Source: Nitrososphaerota archaeon
GTDB taxonomy: Archaea > Thermoproteota > Nitrososphaeria > Conexivisphaerales > DTJL01
Assembly: GCA_021324115.1 (NCBI GenBank)
Contig: JAJPJS010000021.1
Span: 1 to 39,142 of the forward strand
Length of the DNA stretch: 39,142 nucleotides
Direction: 5' to 3'
Position numbers and translations under genes: made by a program. Below, piece after piece: positions 17,038 to 24,228 of this stretch; position 1 is the stretch's first letter; each line of letters begins with the position of its first letter. The notes below the pieces were generated by a model. The model made no database searches. It was given only the letters and a program-made list of their open reading frames with translations, and had not been told where the DNA came from.

Positions 17038-17702
17038 AGAACGGAGTGAAACTGCTGGAGGAGAGGGGCAACACCCTTCTCCTCATCACCGATGACAACC
17101 GAGTGGAACTGAGGAAGAAAGACTCCCACACGCTCCTCCGCTGCAAGTACTTCGAAGGTAAGAGAATCAGTCTACTTATGAAAGAAGGCGAAAACACTGG
17201 ACTCGTCGAAGAGGACGCCGAAGGGAAGTTCGTGTGCTCCTTGAACGGCATTTCGTTGCGCATCGATGCGGCGGACGTGATCTCAAGGGTTGCCCAGGAC
17301 TACATCGAAAGTGGCAGCATGGCCGCGTTCGTGTCGGCCTTCAGGTTCTATTTCATCCTGGACCAGCTCGGTATCCGAGTCAGGTACGGGCTCCATACGA
17401 GGCCGCTTCAGCTGGACCGTGAAGGTATGTTCTACTGTCCGCGGAACGTGGAATTTCACTTCACAGAGTTCTGCACATACAAGGACGGGTCGAAAGTAGC
17501 CAAGGCAGTGTTTCACAACTCCGGCTCAAGGGATACCTACGGCGTGTTCCGGGAATCGAGGACAAGCGTCGCCCTGATGGGTTTGGACGAAGCGAAACAA
17601 CACTGGATGCATTTCCTTCCTCCTACATATGAGAACAGAACGATCGAAGAATGTGAATTGTGGCTCGCTGGCGGAGAGGAAGGAGACGAAATCGTATTCT
17701 GA
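17034..17702 (+). CDS. hypothetical protein, 222 aa
   Basis: Unrecognised protein. The frame is open further upstream, but GTG 17034 is chosen because it overlaps the preceding stop (GTGA), like its neighbours. The first 80 residues form repeated short strands (NTLLLITDDNRVELRKKDS, CKYFEGKRISLLMKEGE). The rest is mixed alpha/beta with aromatic-rich strands (YCPRNVEFHFTEF) and a very acidic tail. No catalytic motif or membrane segment is seen. Confidence 0.65.
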   Translation: MKNGVKLLEERGNTLLLITDDNRVELRKKDSHTLLRCKYFEGKRISLLMKEGENTGLVEEDAEGKFVCSLNGISLRIDAADVISRVAQDYIESGSMAAFVSAFRFYFILDQLGIRVRYGLHTRPLQLDREGMFYCPRNVEFHFTEFCTYKDGSKVAKAVFHNSGSRDTYGVFRESRTSVALMGLDEAKQHWMHFLPPTYENRTIEECELWLAGGEEGDEIVF

Positions 17703-17713
17703 AAAGGAGGTGG
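17703..17713 (+). promoter_or_regulatory. strong ribosome binding site for a 42-residue ORF
   Basis: AAAGGAGGTGG begins right after the previous stop and lies six bases before ATG 17720, strong support that the tiny ORF is translated. Confidence 0.7.
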
Positions 17714-17719
17714 TTCGGG

Positions 17720-17848
17720 ATGCAAGGAATTATGACAGAAACCAGAGGAATACTTTCAGTGTCAGCTTCGGTTTTTGGTGAAAGTAATCGTTTCAATGAG
17801 TTCATTTCGGTTCAAGGACGCGTATCATACGGACGGTCCAGACCATGA
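17720..17848 (+). CDS. small protein, 42 aa
   Basis: A 42-residue ORF with one of the best Shine-Dalgarno sites in the window and an ATGA overlap with the next gene (17845-17848). The product is polar with a basic end (GRVSYGRSRP) and no recognisable domain. It may be functional or mainly a coupling leader for the downstream gene. The ribosome site and overlap are the evidence; the sequence itself is uninformative. Confidence 0.55.
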   Translation: MQGIMTETRGILSVSASVFGESNRFNEFISVQGRVSYGRSRP

Positions 17849-18339
17849 GCACAAGGGGAATGGTGGTCGTTCAGAGGTGCACGAACTGCGCCTACGAACT
17901 CTACTACAGGCATTATGATACATACCCCCAGGCTCTTGGCGTGGAGCTGGTTCGCGCGATGACCAAGGGAAAGAAGATCGAACAGGTGATGCTGGAGGTT
18001 GGGGCAACGGCAGAGTCCAAGACGACGAAGAGTCCCGAAGATGCTTTCCTAAAGGTCCAAGGCGACCTTGAATGGATATATTGCATAGAAAATCTTGATC
18101 CTGAAGGTTGCATCACAAGCAGAACCTCGCTGGAAATCTACAAGACGAGCTGCCCATACTTCTGGTTCAAAGGAGATGGGAATGCGATAGACTTTGTCTT
18201 CAGAGTCTGGGGATGCTCCGTCGACTACTTTCCGAATGACGTCGAGGCCCAGATGAATCTGTTGGACCTCATGTCTCACGTCGTACTACGAGGTCTTTTC
18301 GCCTACGCCAAGGCGAGCGGGGCCCCGGTGAACCTGTAA
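17845..18339 (+). CDS. phage/plasmid-type hypothetical protein (MSTR... family)
   Basis: This 164-residue protein begins MSTRGMVVV and continues YRHYDTYPQALGVEL, the hallmark of a small family in phages and plasmids ('MSTR..I......YRHYDGYP'). It then has LEWIYCIENLDPEG in the position where relatives carry 'DxEYxYxID'. That family's function is unknown to me. It is coupled to the 42-residue ORF by an ATGA overlap and ends the continuous part of the operon. The next gene follows after a 79-base gap. Confidence 0.7.
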   Translation: MSTRGMVVVQRCTNCAYELYYRHYDTYPQALGVELVRAMTKGKKIEQVMLEVGATAESKTTKSPEDAFLKVQGDLEWIYCIENLDPEGCITSRTSLEIYKTSCPYFWFKGDGNAIDFVFRVWGCSVDYFPNDVEAQMNLLDLMSHVVLRGLFAYAKASGAPVNL

Positions 18340-18418
18340 TCCTGAAACAGTCCACTGTTGATGAAAGTTACTCGCAATAGCACTATTCACTCAGGGACCG
18401 TGATGAGTCAAATTGGGT

Positions 18419-18886
18419 ATGGATTGCATCGCACTCAACCCGACTTCTGACGAATACGGCGGCTTCCAACTGAACTGCTCCGGCTGGACCTACATGGGGC
18501 ATCTGATATCCCAATGTGTGTCGAATGCCTCACAGGTCACGAAGGACTGGGCAGGAACGAACGATGGCCAGGAAGTGTCAGAAAAGGATGCAAGAGCGAT
18601 GGGCGAAGCGCTCCTGAAAGCCTTGAAAGAAGGACGAATCAAGGAGATGAGGGTTAAGGACAAACGGTACACAGGTGGTTACTTCAGCGTAGCATTCGTG
18701 GAAGGTTCGGCCATACCGTTTCTCCAATACGATTTCGAAGAGACGGAAGGAAGCCCATACGCCGCTAAGGTGACTCCGATCTTTCCAGTTCCAAATGACC
18801 TCAGACCTCTCCAAGAGGGGACGAAGAAGTGGATCGAAAGTTTCGCCATGTTTCTGCTGAACTGCGGTGGCTTCGCACAGTGGTGA
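18419..18886 (+). CDS. phage/plasmid-type hypothetical protein (GMD... family)
   Basis: This roughly 155-residue protein opens with MDCIALNPTSDEYGGFQLN, resembling a family in phages and plasmids that begins 'MGMDVYGxNP...GxYFxNNxWxWxPL'. The middle is helical (KDARAMGEALLKALKEG) and the end hydrophobic. TTG 18413 is in frame two codons earlier; ATG 18419 is preferred, but neither has a clear Shine-Dalgarno. Role unknown. Together with the genes at 16301, 16582 and 17845 it gives the block a plasmid-like character. Confidence 0.65.
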   Translation: MDCIALNPTSDEYGGFQLNCSGWTYMGHLISQCVSNASQVTKDWAGTNDGQEVSEKDARAMGEALLKALKEGRIKEMRVKDKRYTGGYFSVAFVEGSAIPFLQYDFEETEGSPYAAKVTPIFPVPNDLRPLQEGTKKWIESFAMFLLNCGGFAQW

Positions 18887-18916
18887 AGAGCGCGCGACTC
18901 CACTCTTCGTTTTTGT

Positions 18917-19141
18917 ATGACTGACATCAGAGACGTGGTACAACGGATGAATGAGTTGCTGGAGAAGGGCGACATACGAGGTTTCAAGGAACTGGTGAAG
19001 GAAAATCGCAAAGAAGCAGTGGTGGCAGCGAACTATGTAAATGCAAAATATAGATATCTGGCGCAATGGATTGCAAGCGCGACGCTGGACAAAACGCAGG
19101 AACAAGAACTAAGAAAACAAGACGAATTCCTAGAAGGATAA
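18917..19141 (+). CDS. hypothetical small helical protein
   Basis: Unrecognised 74-residue charged protein predicted to be almost all helix (VVQRMNELLEKGDIRGFKEL, then VKENRKEAVVAANYVNAKY). It lies 30 bases after the previous gene on the same strand. No strong Shine-Dalgarno is seen. It is the last ORF before the hairpin-rich segment at 19153. A coiled-coil or small regulatory role is possible, but there is no direct evidence. Confidence 0.55.
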   Translation: MTDIRDVVQRMNELLEKGDIRGFKELVKENRKEAVVAANYVNAKYRYLAQWIASATLDKTQEQELRKQDEFLEG

Positions 19142-19152
19142 GACGAGACGAT

Positions 19153-19426
19153 GGGGATGCTTATCCTGACTTTTGACGAAAAGTCGGACTATTCCCTGCA
19201 GAAATGCAGGATGATCCTTGCTTCTCAAGCAAGGATTTCCCCCTGATGATCCCGACCTATCCCAGAAGGTAGGCGACGGGTGCTCAACCACTATAATGGT
19301 TGGGTTGGTCCACTAGGGACCGAAATGCGCTCCGTTGAAGCGCGCAGGCTAACTCGAACGGGGTGTCTGCGCGTGGAGGGGGCATTGGGGCGGTTGAGCA
19401 GACTGGGTTTTCCTCTGCTGGGCACC
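19153..19426 (+). ncRNA. candidate structured RNA / hairpin array
   Basis: A 270-base gene-free stretch packed with helices. It holds a 7-bp hairpin (19168-19174/19179-19185), a 6-bp hairpin closed by a GAAA tetraloop (19195-19200/19205-19210) and a 10-bp hairpin (19214-19223/19227-19236), all inside GGGGA/TCCCC (19153-19157/19238-19242). It also holds a two-part hairpin (19251-19254/19277-19280 and 19256-19261/19268-19273) and a 5-bp hairpin (19307-19311/19317-19321). A 9-bp long-range helix pairs 19281-19289 with 19392-19400; it excludes a local hairpin (19283-19290/19297-19304). CGCGCAG/CTGCGCG (19341-19347/19367-19373) also pairs. No known RNA family is recognised. It could be a transcript, a leader of the 19444 gene, or a hairpin-rich replication/transfer origin. 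Strand is assumed from neighbours. Confidence 0.5.
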
Positions 19427-19443
19427 ACTAAATCATTAAACTT

Positions 19444-20634
19444 ATGAATTTCGGTGTTGACCCGAACATTGTGACCTTTTCTCCTGTAGAATTCTGGAAT
19501 GAACTTGGAGTTGACTATGATGATCTGTCTAAGGATGCGAGCGCCACAGGAGGTCGAGCTGTAACAAGGCTATTTCATAGGTTGGTCGAGAAAGGAGATC
19601 AATGGAGAATCGTATTTCGGAACGTCTTAGATTTGCCTTATGACGACATAAAGACTTGCCTCCAAATAATCTATGCTCAGAAAAAGGGAGATTTCATTGA
19701 TGTCCTTGCAACCCTTGCTCTCGCTAACAAAGTAGGAGAGAGGACCCGTCTGATTGGGGTATTCGAACGCGTCTGTACTGGCCTTCAGGAGTTATTCAGG
19801 TCATTTCCAAGCGTAGACTTGGCTGTAATGGTATTCTGTATCTACCATGTAAATCCAGAGGAGGTAAGAAATTGGTATTATGAATGCCTAATCGAGTCAA
19901 AGGAGGGAAAGAGATTCCGCTCAAGAAATCGCATAGAGCAATATGGAGCAACGACACATGAGGACATCAAAAGGCTCATGGATGAATGGCAACTTGGCAA
20001 GGGTCGGAAGGGCACTCTTCACCTTTGGTGGAGTAAGTACGAAGCAGACATACTCAAAATGGCGTTTAGGAAACAACGAAAGGGAACAACTCCATTGCAA
20101 CTTCTTCACAAGAATGAATTCATTCGAACAGCAAGCCAATCCTATCTCGTGTTTTATGATAACTTGAACGAATTGGAAATAATCTCGAATCGAGTAACCA
20201 AGGAGCAACGAGAATTGGCCGAGTTCATAGCCAAGAAACTCTCGGGGGTGACTGTAGCCTACGAGGAGATTTTCCGTGAGCAGTCTATTCCCGAATTCGC
20301 GAACTTTCTAGACCAATTGGCTAGCGGGCAAATGAATGATATCATTCTTACGGAGGTGCACAGAAGGAATGCCCCATTGAGAGGATCGCCGCTGCTTAGC
20401 CTGCTTTCCGAAAGTGGCGAATCGATAGCCGACGCCTTGAATGATCTCGAATCAAAACGAGTTCCGATCTTGGATTCCCCCCAGGACATCGTGAAAATAG
20501 GAGTCATAATATCAGGCGTCAAGTTCTTTATCAAAGTGTGGACGAACAGGAAAGGAAATGTGGAGTTCGGGATAGATCGAAGATATCACTCGCCAGGCCA
20601 GATGTCGCTTCTTGGGCGCCTCTTCGGAGCGTAA
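19444..20634 (+). CDS. hypothetical protein paired with a nuclease gene
   Basis: Unrecognised 396-residue, largely helical protein. There is a basic, Trp-rich stretch around residues 170-215 (HLWWSKYEADILKMAFRKQR) and a C-terminal beta segment (VIISGVKFFIKVWTNRKGNV). No signal peptide or known catalytic motif is visible. Its TAA overlaps the ATG of the nuclease gene by one base (TAATG at 20632-20636), so the two probably act together. There is no Shine-Dalgarno before ATG 19444, and the AT-rich stretch 19429-19440 is too close for a leaderless promoter; the hairpin-rich segment may be its leader. A substrate-recognition or inhibitor partner of the nuclease is plausible. Confidence 0.7.
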   Translation: MNFGVDPNIVTFSPVEFWNELGVDYDDLSKDASATGGRAVTRLFHRLVEKGDQWRIVFRNVLDLPYDDIKTCLQIIYAQKKGDFIDVLATLALANKVGERTRLIGVFERVCTGLQELFRSFPSVDLAVMVFCIYHVNPEEVRNWYYECLIESKEGKRFRSRNRIEQYGATTHEDIKRLMDEWQLGKGRKGTLHLWWSKYEADILKMAFRKQRKGTTPLQLLHKNEFIRTASQSYLVFYDNLNELEIISNRVTKEQRELAEFIAKKLSGVTVAYEEIFREQSIPEFANFLDQLASGQMNDIILTEVHRRNAPLRGSPLLSLLSESGESIADALNDLESKRVPILDSPQDIVKIGVIISGVKFFIKVWTNRKGNVEFGIDRRYHSPGQMSLLGRLFGA

Positions 20635-21749
20635 TGAATTTGGAACCAATTCGATGGGTCAAACTTAGAAAGGGCTACTCGATCTCGGAGGATAACAAGA
20701 GGGCGGTCGAGCAGTTGCTAGCTCTCCAGAAAAGAGGAGTGATTCGTGTACAGAACCTCTCCTATGTACGATGCAAGCATTGCGGGTCTGCAATTTTGGT
20801 GCCCAGTACTGCAATCGAAGAGGATAGATTGCCCTGCGGAACATGTGGAAAAAAACGAGTCATTACTTCAAAGTCGATCATCAAGGAAATGCAGGTAAGC
20901 GACATTGACTATGACCGGTTATCTTCAATCCTTGGCTCATACCTGTCAGACATGCTGGGTTCTCAGTATGTCGAATTCGATGGAATACGAAGAGTATGGT
21001 TTTGCACCATTGAGGGTAAGAGAATACCTGTCTTTATGGATAATTGGTCGAACTTCAATTTTTTCCTGCCCCCCGAAGGTGCGGGGGCATGGTTGTGTAT
21101 CACTACAGATTATGAGACGAATAGAAATGCGTTAAATTCTCTTGACCGCAAGAAAATCATCGATATTGTCGAAGTTTTGGAGACAGAAGGGAAAGTGCTG
21201 AAGATTATCCATGAGGTAGGATTGGACTACGACCAGGTTCCGTCATTTGAACAAGAATCTCGCTTTGATGCTCTTCTGAAGGAGCTGTCTTATGACGAGT
21301 TTGAAACTTTGGTTACCCGCTTTCTTGACAGACTAAAGGGGAACAAGAGTGGGCTTGGAAAATATTACCGCTTCTTGTCACAATATGAAGATACGTTTGT
21401 GAATACGAAGTATGTAAAGGGAGGAGGTCCTGGCTTGCCCGATTTTCTTAGTTTCAATCTAAAGAACTATATCGAGAGTGGTCTCGCGCCAGATAGAATA
21501 GGTGAATGCAAGATGTATTTAAAAAGCAGAATCAAGATCGAAGACTACAACGAGGCAGTGAGCATGGCCCAACATCATGGCGGTGAATTCTTGATGGTTG
21601 CTTCCACGAACGATGTCGCTCCTAGTGTTTGGCATAATATACATGAAGCCCGGAAAGGTGTACGATACCCTCAAGTGCTGTTCGATAAGGACACACTCCT
21701 GTTGTTGTCGAATGTCTCAGGAGAAGACCTGACCCTTCAAGCCGATTGA
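20634..21749 (+). CDS. zinc-ribbon plus PD-(D/E)xK restriction-type endonuclease
   Basis: Predicted DNA nuclease of 371 residues. An N-terminal zinc ribbon uses C47/C50 (CKHC) and C68/C71 (CGTC). Residues 100-200 are a beta-rich middle domain. From about 215 comes the nuclease: a helix LSYDEFETLVTRFLDRL, then GPGLPDF (D270) and IGECK (E291, K293), giving the D...ExK core, followed by a helix DYNEAVSMAQ and the strand FLMVAST. This order matches Mrr-like/restriction nuclease folds. ATG 20634 is chosen because it overlaps the upstream stop, although the frame is open to 20538. With the 19444 gene it makes a likely two-gene defence unit. The zinc ribbon suggests DNA binding. Confidence 0.75.
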   Translation: MNLEPIRWVKLRKGYSISEDNKRAVEQLLALQKRGVIRVQNLSYVRCKHCGSAILVPSTAIEEDRLPCGTCGKKRVITSKSIIKEMQVSDIDYDRLSSILGSYLSDMLGSQYVEFDGIRRVWFCTIEGKRIPVFMDNWSNFNFFLPPEGAGAWLCITTDYETNRNALNSLDRKKIIDIVEVLETEGKVLKIIHEVGLDYDQVPSFEQESRFDALLKELSYDEFETLVTRFLDRLKGNKSGLGKYYRFLSQYEDTFVNTKYVKGGGPGLPDFLSFNLKNYIESGLAPDRIGECKMYLKSRIKIEDYNEAVSMAQHHGGEFLMVASTNDVAPSVWHNIHEARKGVRYPQVLFDKDTLLLLSNVSGEDLTLQAD

Positions 21750-21895
21750 TTGTGCAGAGTATAATGCCAAGAAGACAGTCCGATATGCTCTTGTAATTTG
21801 ATTTGTGGACCAAAAGACCTCGGCATTACAACTAGCAATGCGTACTGTCAACTTGACCATTTGACTGATATTTTCTTGGAACACAGTTTAAGAAC

Positions 21896-22546
21896 ATGCT
21901 TACTCACTGGAAGAATTGTTTCGGAGACATAACAGATATGGTTGCCCATATTCCCCAAAAAGACTGGGAAGAAAGTTACGTTGGACCATCGAAGTGCGAT
22001 GAAAGAAGACTTCATAGAGAGAAGGAAGTAGATGATGCGTGGAACAATCTTGGACTTCAAAAGTTCAACCCGGAGAACATCGTCAAGCTCAATCCTGCTC
22101 TTGATTTATTCAGAGAAGCTTGCTCCTGCTACCAAAATGGCGCCTTCTTAGCTTCGGCCATAATGTGCGGAGTCTCGGTCGAATCCGCTCTCTACCTATT
22201 GGTAAGCAGAGCTAAGAAAAATCCAGCAACAATGGCTGAAGAAATTGATTTTAGCTAAATGCACAAAAAATGGAGTGAAATATTCTCGGAAGGGAAAAAC
22301 ATGAATATTGTTAATCACCAAACGGAAGTGAAGATCAAAGTGGTACGCGAATTAAGGCACTTCGGAGTTCATTATTCACAGAGGTTTGATAAGGAGCTGA
22401 TTGAAATCACAAGAAAGATCTTGCAGCCAAGCGATTTGAGAGGGTGGATAACAAAGGCTGACGCCAGTCAGTCCTTAATGTTGTCTGCCAGCATTCTGAA
22501 CCACTTCATTTCCACCGCCGAGACACAAGCATCATCCGCAAGCTAG
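21896..22546 (+). pseudogene. DUF4145-like helical protein interrupted by an in-frame stop
   Basis: Two ORFs lie in the same frame, divided by one TAA (22256-22258) directly followed by ATG (22259). Read through, they give one 216-residue helical protein: LNPALDLFREACSCYQNGAF, ASAIMCGVSVESALYLL, then VRELRHFGVHYSQRF and a C-terminal helix. That pattern resembles DUF4145-type domains, which often accompany restriction and defence genes. Either a point mutation created the stop, or the TAAATG junction allows re-initiation of two half proteins. An AT-rich GATATTTT about 27 bases upstream could be the promoter. Domain assignment is tentative. Confidence 0.55.
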
Positions 22547-22633
22547 GATGCAGGCCGTTGCGGGTTTTCCTCCTACTTTGCCTAAAAAAATTTTTGAATA
22601 ATTAGGATGTAAGACAATGTCTGACTTGGTTCA

Positions 22634-22771
22634 ATGGTTGATACTGATTTAACGGCACTCCGACCGGTATCGTTGCAGGACTTCACAGCTTATGCGCTCT
22701 TCTCGGGGACCTTCTTTCCTTTCTTGGCCTTCTTCTCCGGCATCGAAGAGTGGTCCAACGATTCAGACTAA
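22634..22771 (+). CDS. possible 45-residue membrane peptide
   Basis: ATG 22634 opens a 45-codon frame with one hydrophobic helix in its second half (AYALFSGTFFPFLAFFSG) and an acidic end. Upstream lies an AT-rich stretch (22586-22605) that could hold a TATA box, and ATG 22618 opens an 11-codon frame that ends within it. It resembles the end of a larger membrane protein or a small toxin-like peptide. There is no Shine-Dalgarno and no recognisable family, so it may be chance. The rest of 22547-22843 shows nothing else. Confidence 0.3.
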   Translation: MVDTDLTALRPVSLQDFTAYALFSGTFFPFLAFFSGIEEWSNDSD

Positions 22772-22843
22772 AATAAGTTTCAGTTTCGATTGGACTTTAA
22801 TCTCAAGAATCATTGTCGAGGAGGTTACTACCTTCCCCCTTTA

Positions 22844-23506
22844 TTACGGAGGTTCTGAAATGGCAGATCGGACATTCCTTATTCTCAAGCTTGTCGGAGG
22901 ATGTGATCTGAAACGTTTTGTAATGTAATTTGCTCTGTATCTCCCCTCACATTTGTCTCCAAAAATGAGAGCTCCTATCAAATCGTCAGGGTTTACAAAT
23001 TTGATTGCACCTTTATCACATGCCAGCTCAAAAGAACGGCTTTGTGACAGAGCGATGAACAGCCAGATTGCGAAGATTCCTGAAGCACCTGCATCGAGCG
23101 TTAGTGGATAGCTCACCAGCGAGTTAAAACCAAGGAGCATAAGAAGTGGTGACTTTGTGAGTAGGACCCACCAAGCGATTACAGAAAGTAAGGTCCCCAG
23201 GAAAAACCTTACTATTATTCGCCAACTCGTTCTCAGTTGAACGTGCATAAATTCGTGTGCTGCAGCAGCCAGAAATTGTTTATTCGGTACTTTGTTCTTA
23301 AAGTCAGTCTGGAAAAAGATGATGTTTCCGAAAGTTTGTGCCTTGAATGCGTGTACCGTGCAATAGTACCTCTGGTTAGGGTCTTTGGGTAGTCGTTGAA
23401 GGACTTGCATCTGAGCGGCCAACCTGTCGAGTTCCTCAGAGGCGAATGGTGTCGCCCGAAATAGCCTGACAGCAAAATCCGAAGCCAGACGGGAAAGCGA
23501 AATCAA
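22844..23506 (-). CDS. M48-type zinc metalloprotease, membrane-bound
   Basis: Predicted integral-membrane metalloprotease of 220 residues. HEFMH (84-88) gives the HExxH zinc site and FELACDKGA (E160, D164) gives the third ligand and the M48 'ExxxD' element. Hydrophobic segments lie between and after them (about 98-115, 119-133, 141-153), as in HtpX-like proteins. TTG 23506 is chosen over the longer frame because GGAGGTG (23511-23517, minus) is four bases upstream and TTGA overlaps the stop of the nuclease gene. The pairing with a nuclease suggests activation of a defence effector by proteolysis or membrane action rather than housekeeping; that is inference. Confidence 0.75.
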   Translation of the reverse strand: MISLSRLASDFAVRLFRATPFASEELDRLAAQMQVLQRLPKDPNQRYYCTVHAFKAQTFGNIIFFQTDFKNKVPNKQFLAAAAHEFMHVQLRTSWRIIVRFFLGTLLSVIAWWVLLTKSPLLMLLGFNSLVSYPLTLDAGASGIFAIWLFIALSQSRSFELACDKGAIKFVNPDDLIGALIFGDKCEGRYRANYITKRFRSHPPTSLRIRNVRSAISEPP

Positions 23507-23926
23507 AAGGCACCTCCGACTTTTATACTTCCATCCGCGCCGAACAAAAATACGACAAAACACAATTTGTCAAGATTTGCTCTTATCGAATCCGCTAATC
23601 GATTGTCTTGAGAATCATCTGGAAGGGCAATCCCTACGGCGACATTTTCATTCTGGCGTTTGGAAAGATATTGAATCAACTTCAACAAGACGCTCGCCAA
23701 AGTGATTCTCTTTCTGACTCGAGGTGAATTCCCTTCCATGCAGCTTTGAGCCCATTTTGGAGCTCGTCTCCCCTTCCGCTTCAATGAGCAGTAATCTTCC
23801 GGTTGGTGAACGCGCACTGACATCAATCCCATGTTGAATGATGTCGGCTTTCTTGATGATGTTGTTGTAGCCATTCTCTTCTAAGTACTTGATAGCGAGT
23901 GTAAAGACATTACTTTCAGTAAGCAT
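23503..23926 (-). pseudogene. restriction-type endonuclease with a one-base frameshift
   Basis: ATG 23926, with an upstream GGAG, opens a frame with HGIDVSARSP and RLLLIEAEGETSS, a D...ExE-type PD-(D/E)xK nuclease core, then REFTSSQ. The sense continues in the next frame as LASVLLKLIQYLSKRQNENV, then VAVGIALPDDSQDNRL and LDKLCFVVFLFGADGSI, ending at 23503. Removing one base from the AAA at 23699-23701 restores a single frame of about 140 residues across the junction. The product would be a compact DNA nuclease, translationally coupled to the M48 peptidase (TTGA). A sequencing error, a recent mutation or programmed slippage would each fit. Confidence 0.65.
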
Positions 23927-23988
23927 GTCTCCTATCTCCTCAAATGGCCATTAGGAATCTCCATTGCCCATCCTTCGACGCGTAATCC

Positions 23989-23997
23989 TCAAATATA
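23989..23997 (+). promoter_or_regulatory. TATA box of the Dpd-like operon
   Basis: AAATATATC lies 21-29 bases before ATG 24018, near-ideal for an archaeal leaderless transcript. It is the only clear promoter seen for the operon running to 35185. Confidence 0.6.
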
Positions 23998-24017
23998 TCA
24001 TCTACTTGATTAAAGGT

Positions 24018-24206
24018 ATGATTTATGTTGTGAGAGCAGGGGAGCACGGCCGGCTGTTTTCTGAATTCCAGAAAAAGAATGTGGTGGCTATAGGGTGGAA
24101 CTCCGTAGGCGATCTTTCGAATGTCTCTTCGCTAAACGAAATCAAGGCCCTGTTGAGGAAGGCGTTCCCTCGCCACGTCTTGATTCCAAATTTGGAGGTA
24201 CGCTGA
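24018..24206 (+). pseudogene. truncated N-terminal domain of a restriction-type protein
   Basis: The 62 residues start MIYVVRAGEHGRLFSEFQKK and continue VVAIGWNSVGDLS. This is the conserved N-terminal domain that usually precedes an Mrr-like or other nuclease domain in predicted restriction proteins ('VVRAG..G.....F.....VAIGW'). Relatives run on for well over 150 residues; this one stops right after KAFPRHVLIP. ATG 24018 is chosen from the TATA box at 23989-23997. It heads the Dpd-like operon and lies 22 bases before dpdA. It is either a remnant of a lost effector or a minimal regulatory version of the domain. Confidence 0.5.
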
Positions 24207-24218
24207 AGAAGGGATTTC

Positions 24219-24224
24219 GGAGGT
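24219..24224 (+). promoter_or_regulatory. ribosome binding site of the dpdA-like gene
   Basis: GGAGGT lies four bases before ATG 24229 and supports this start after the truncated leader ORF. Confidence 0.65.
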
Positions 24225-24228
24225 AATC

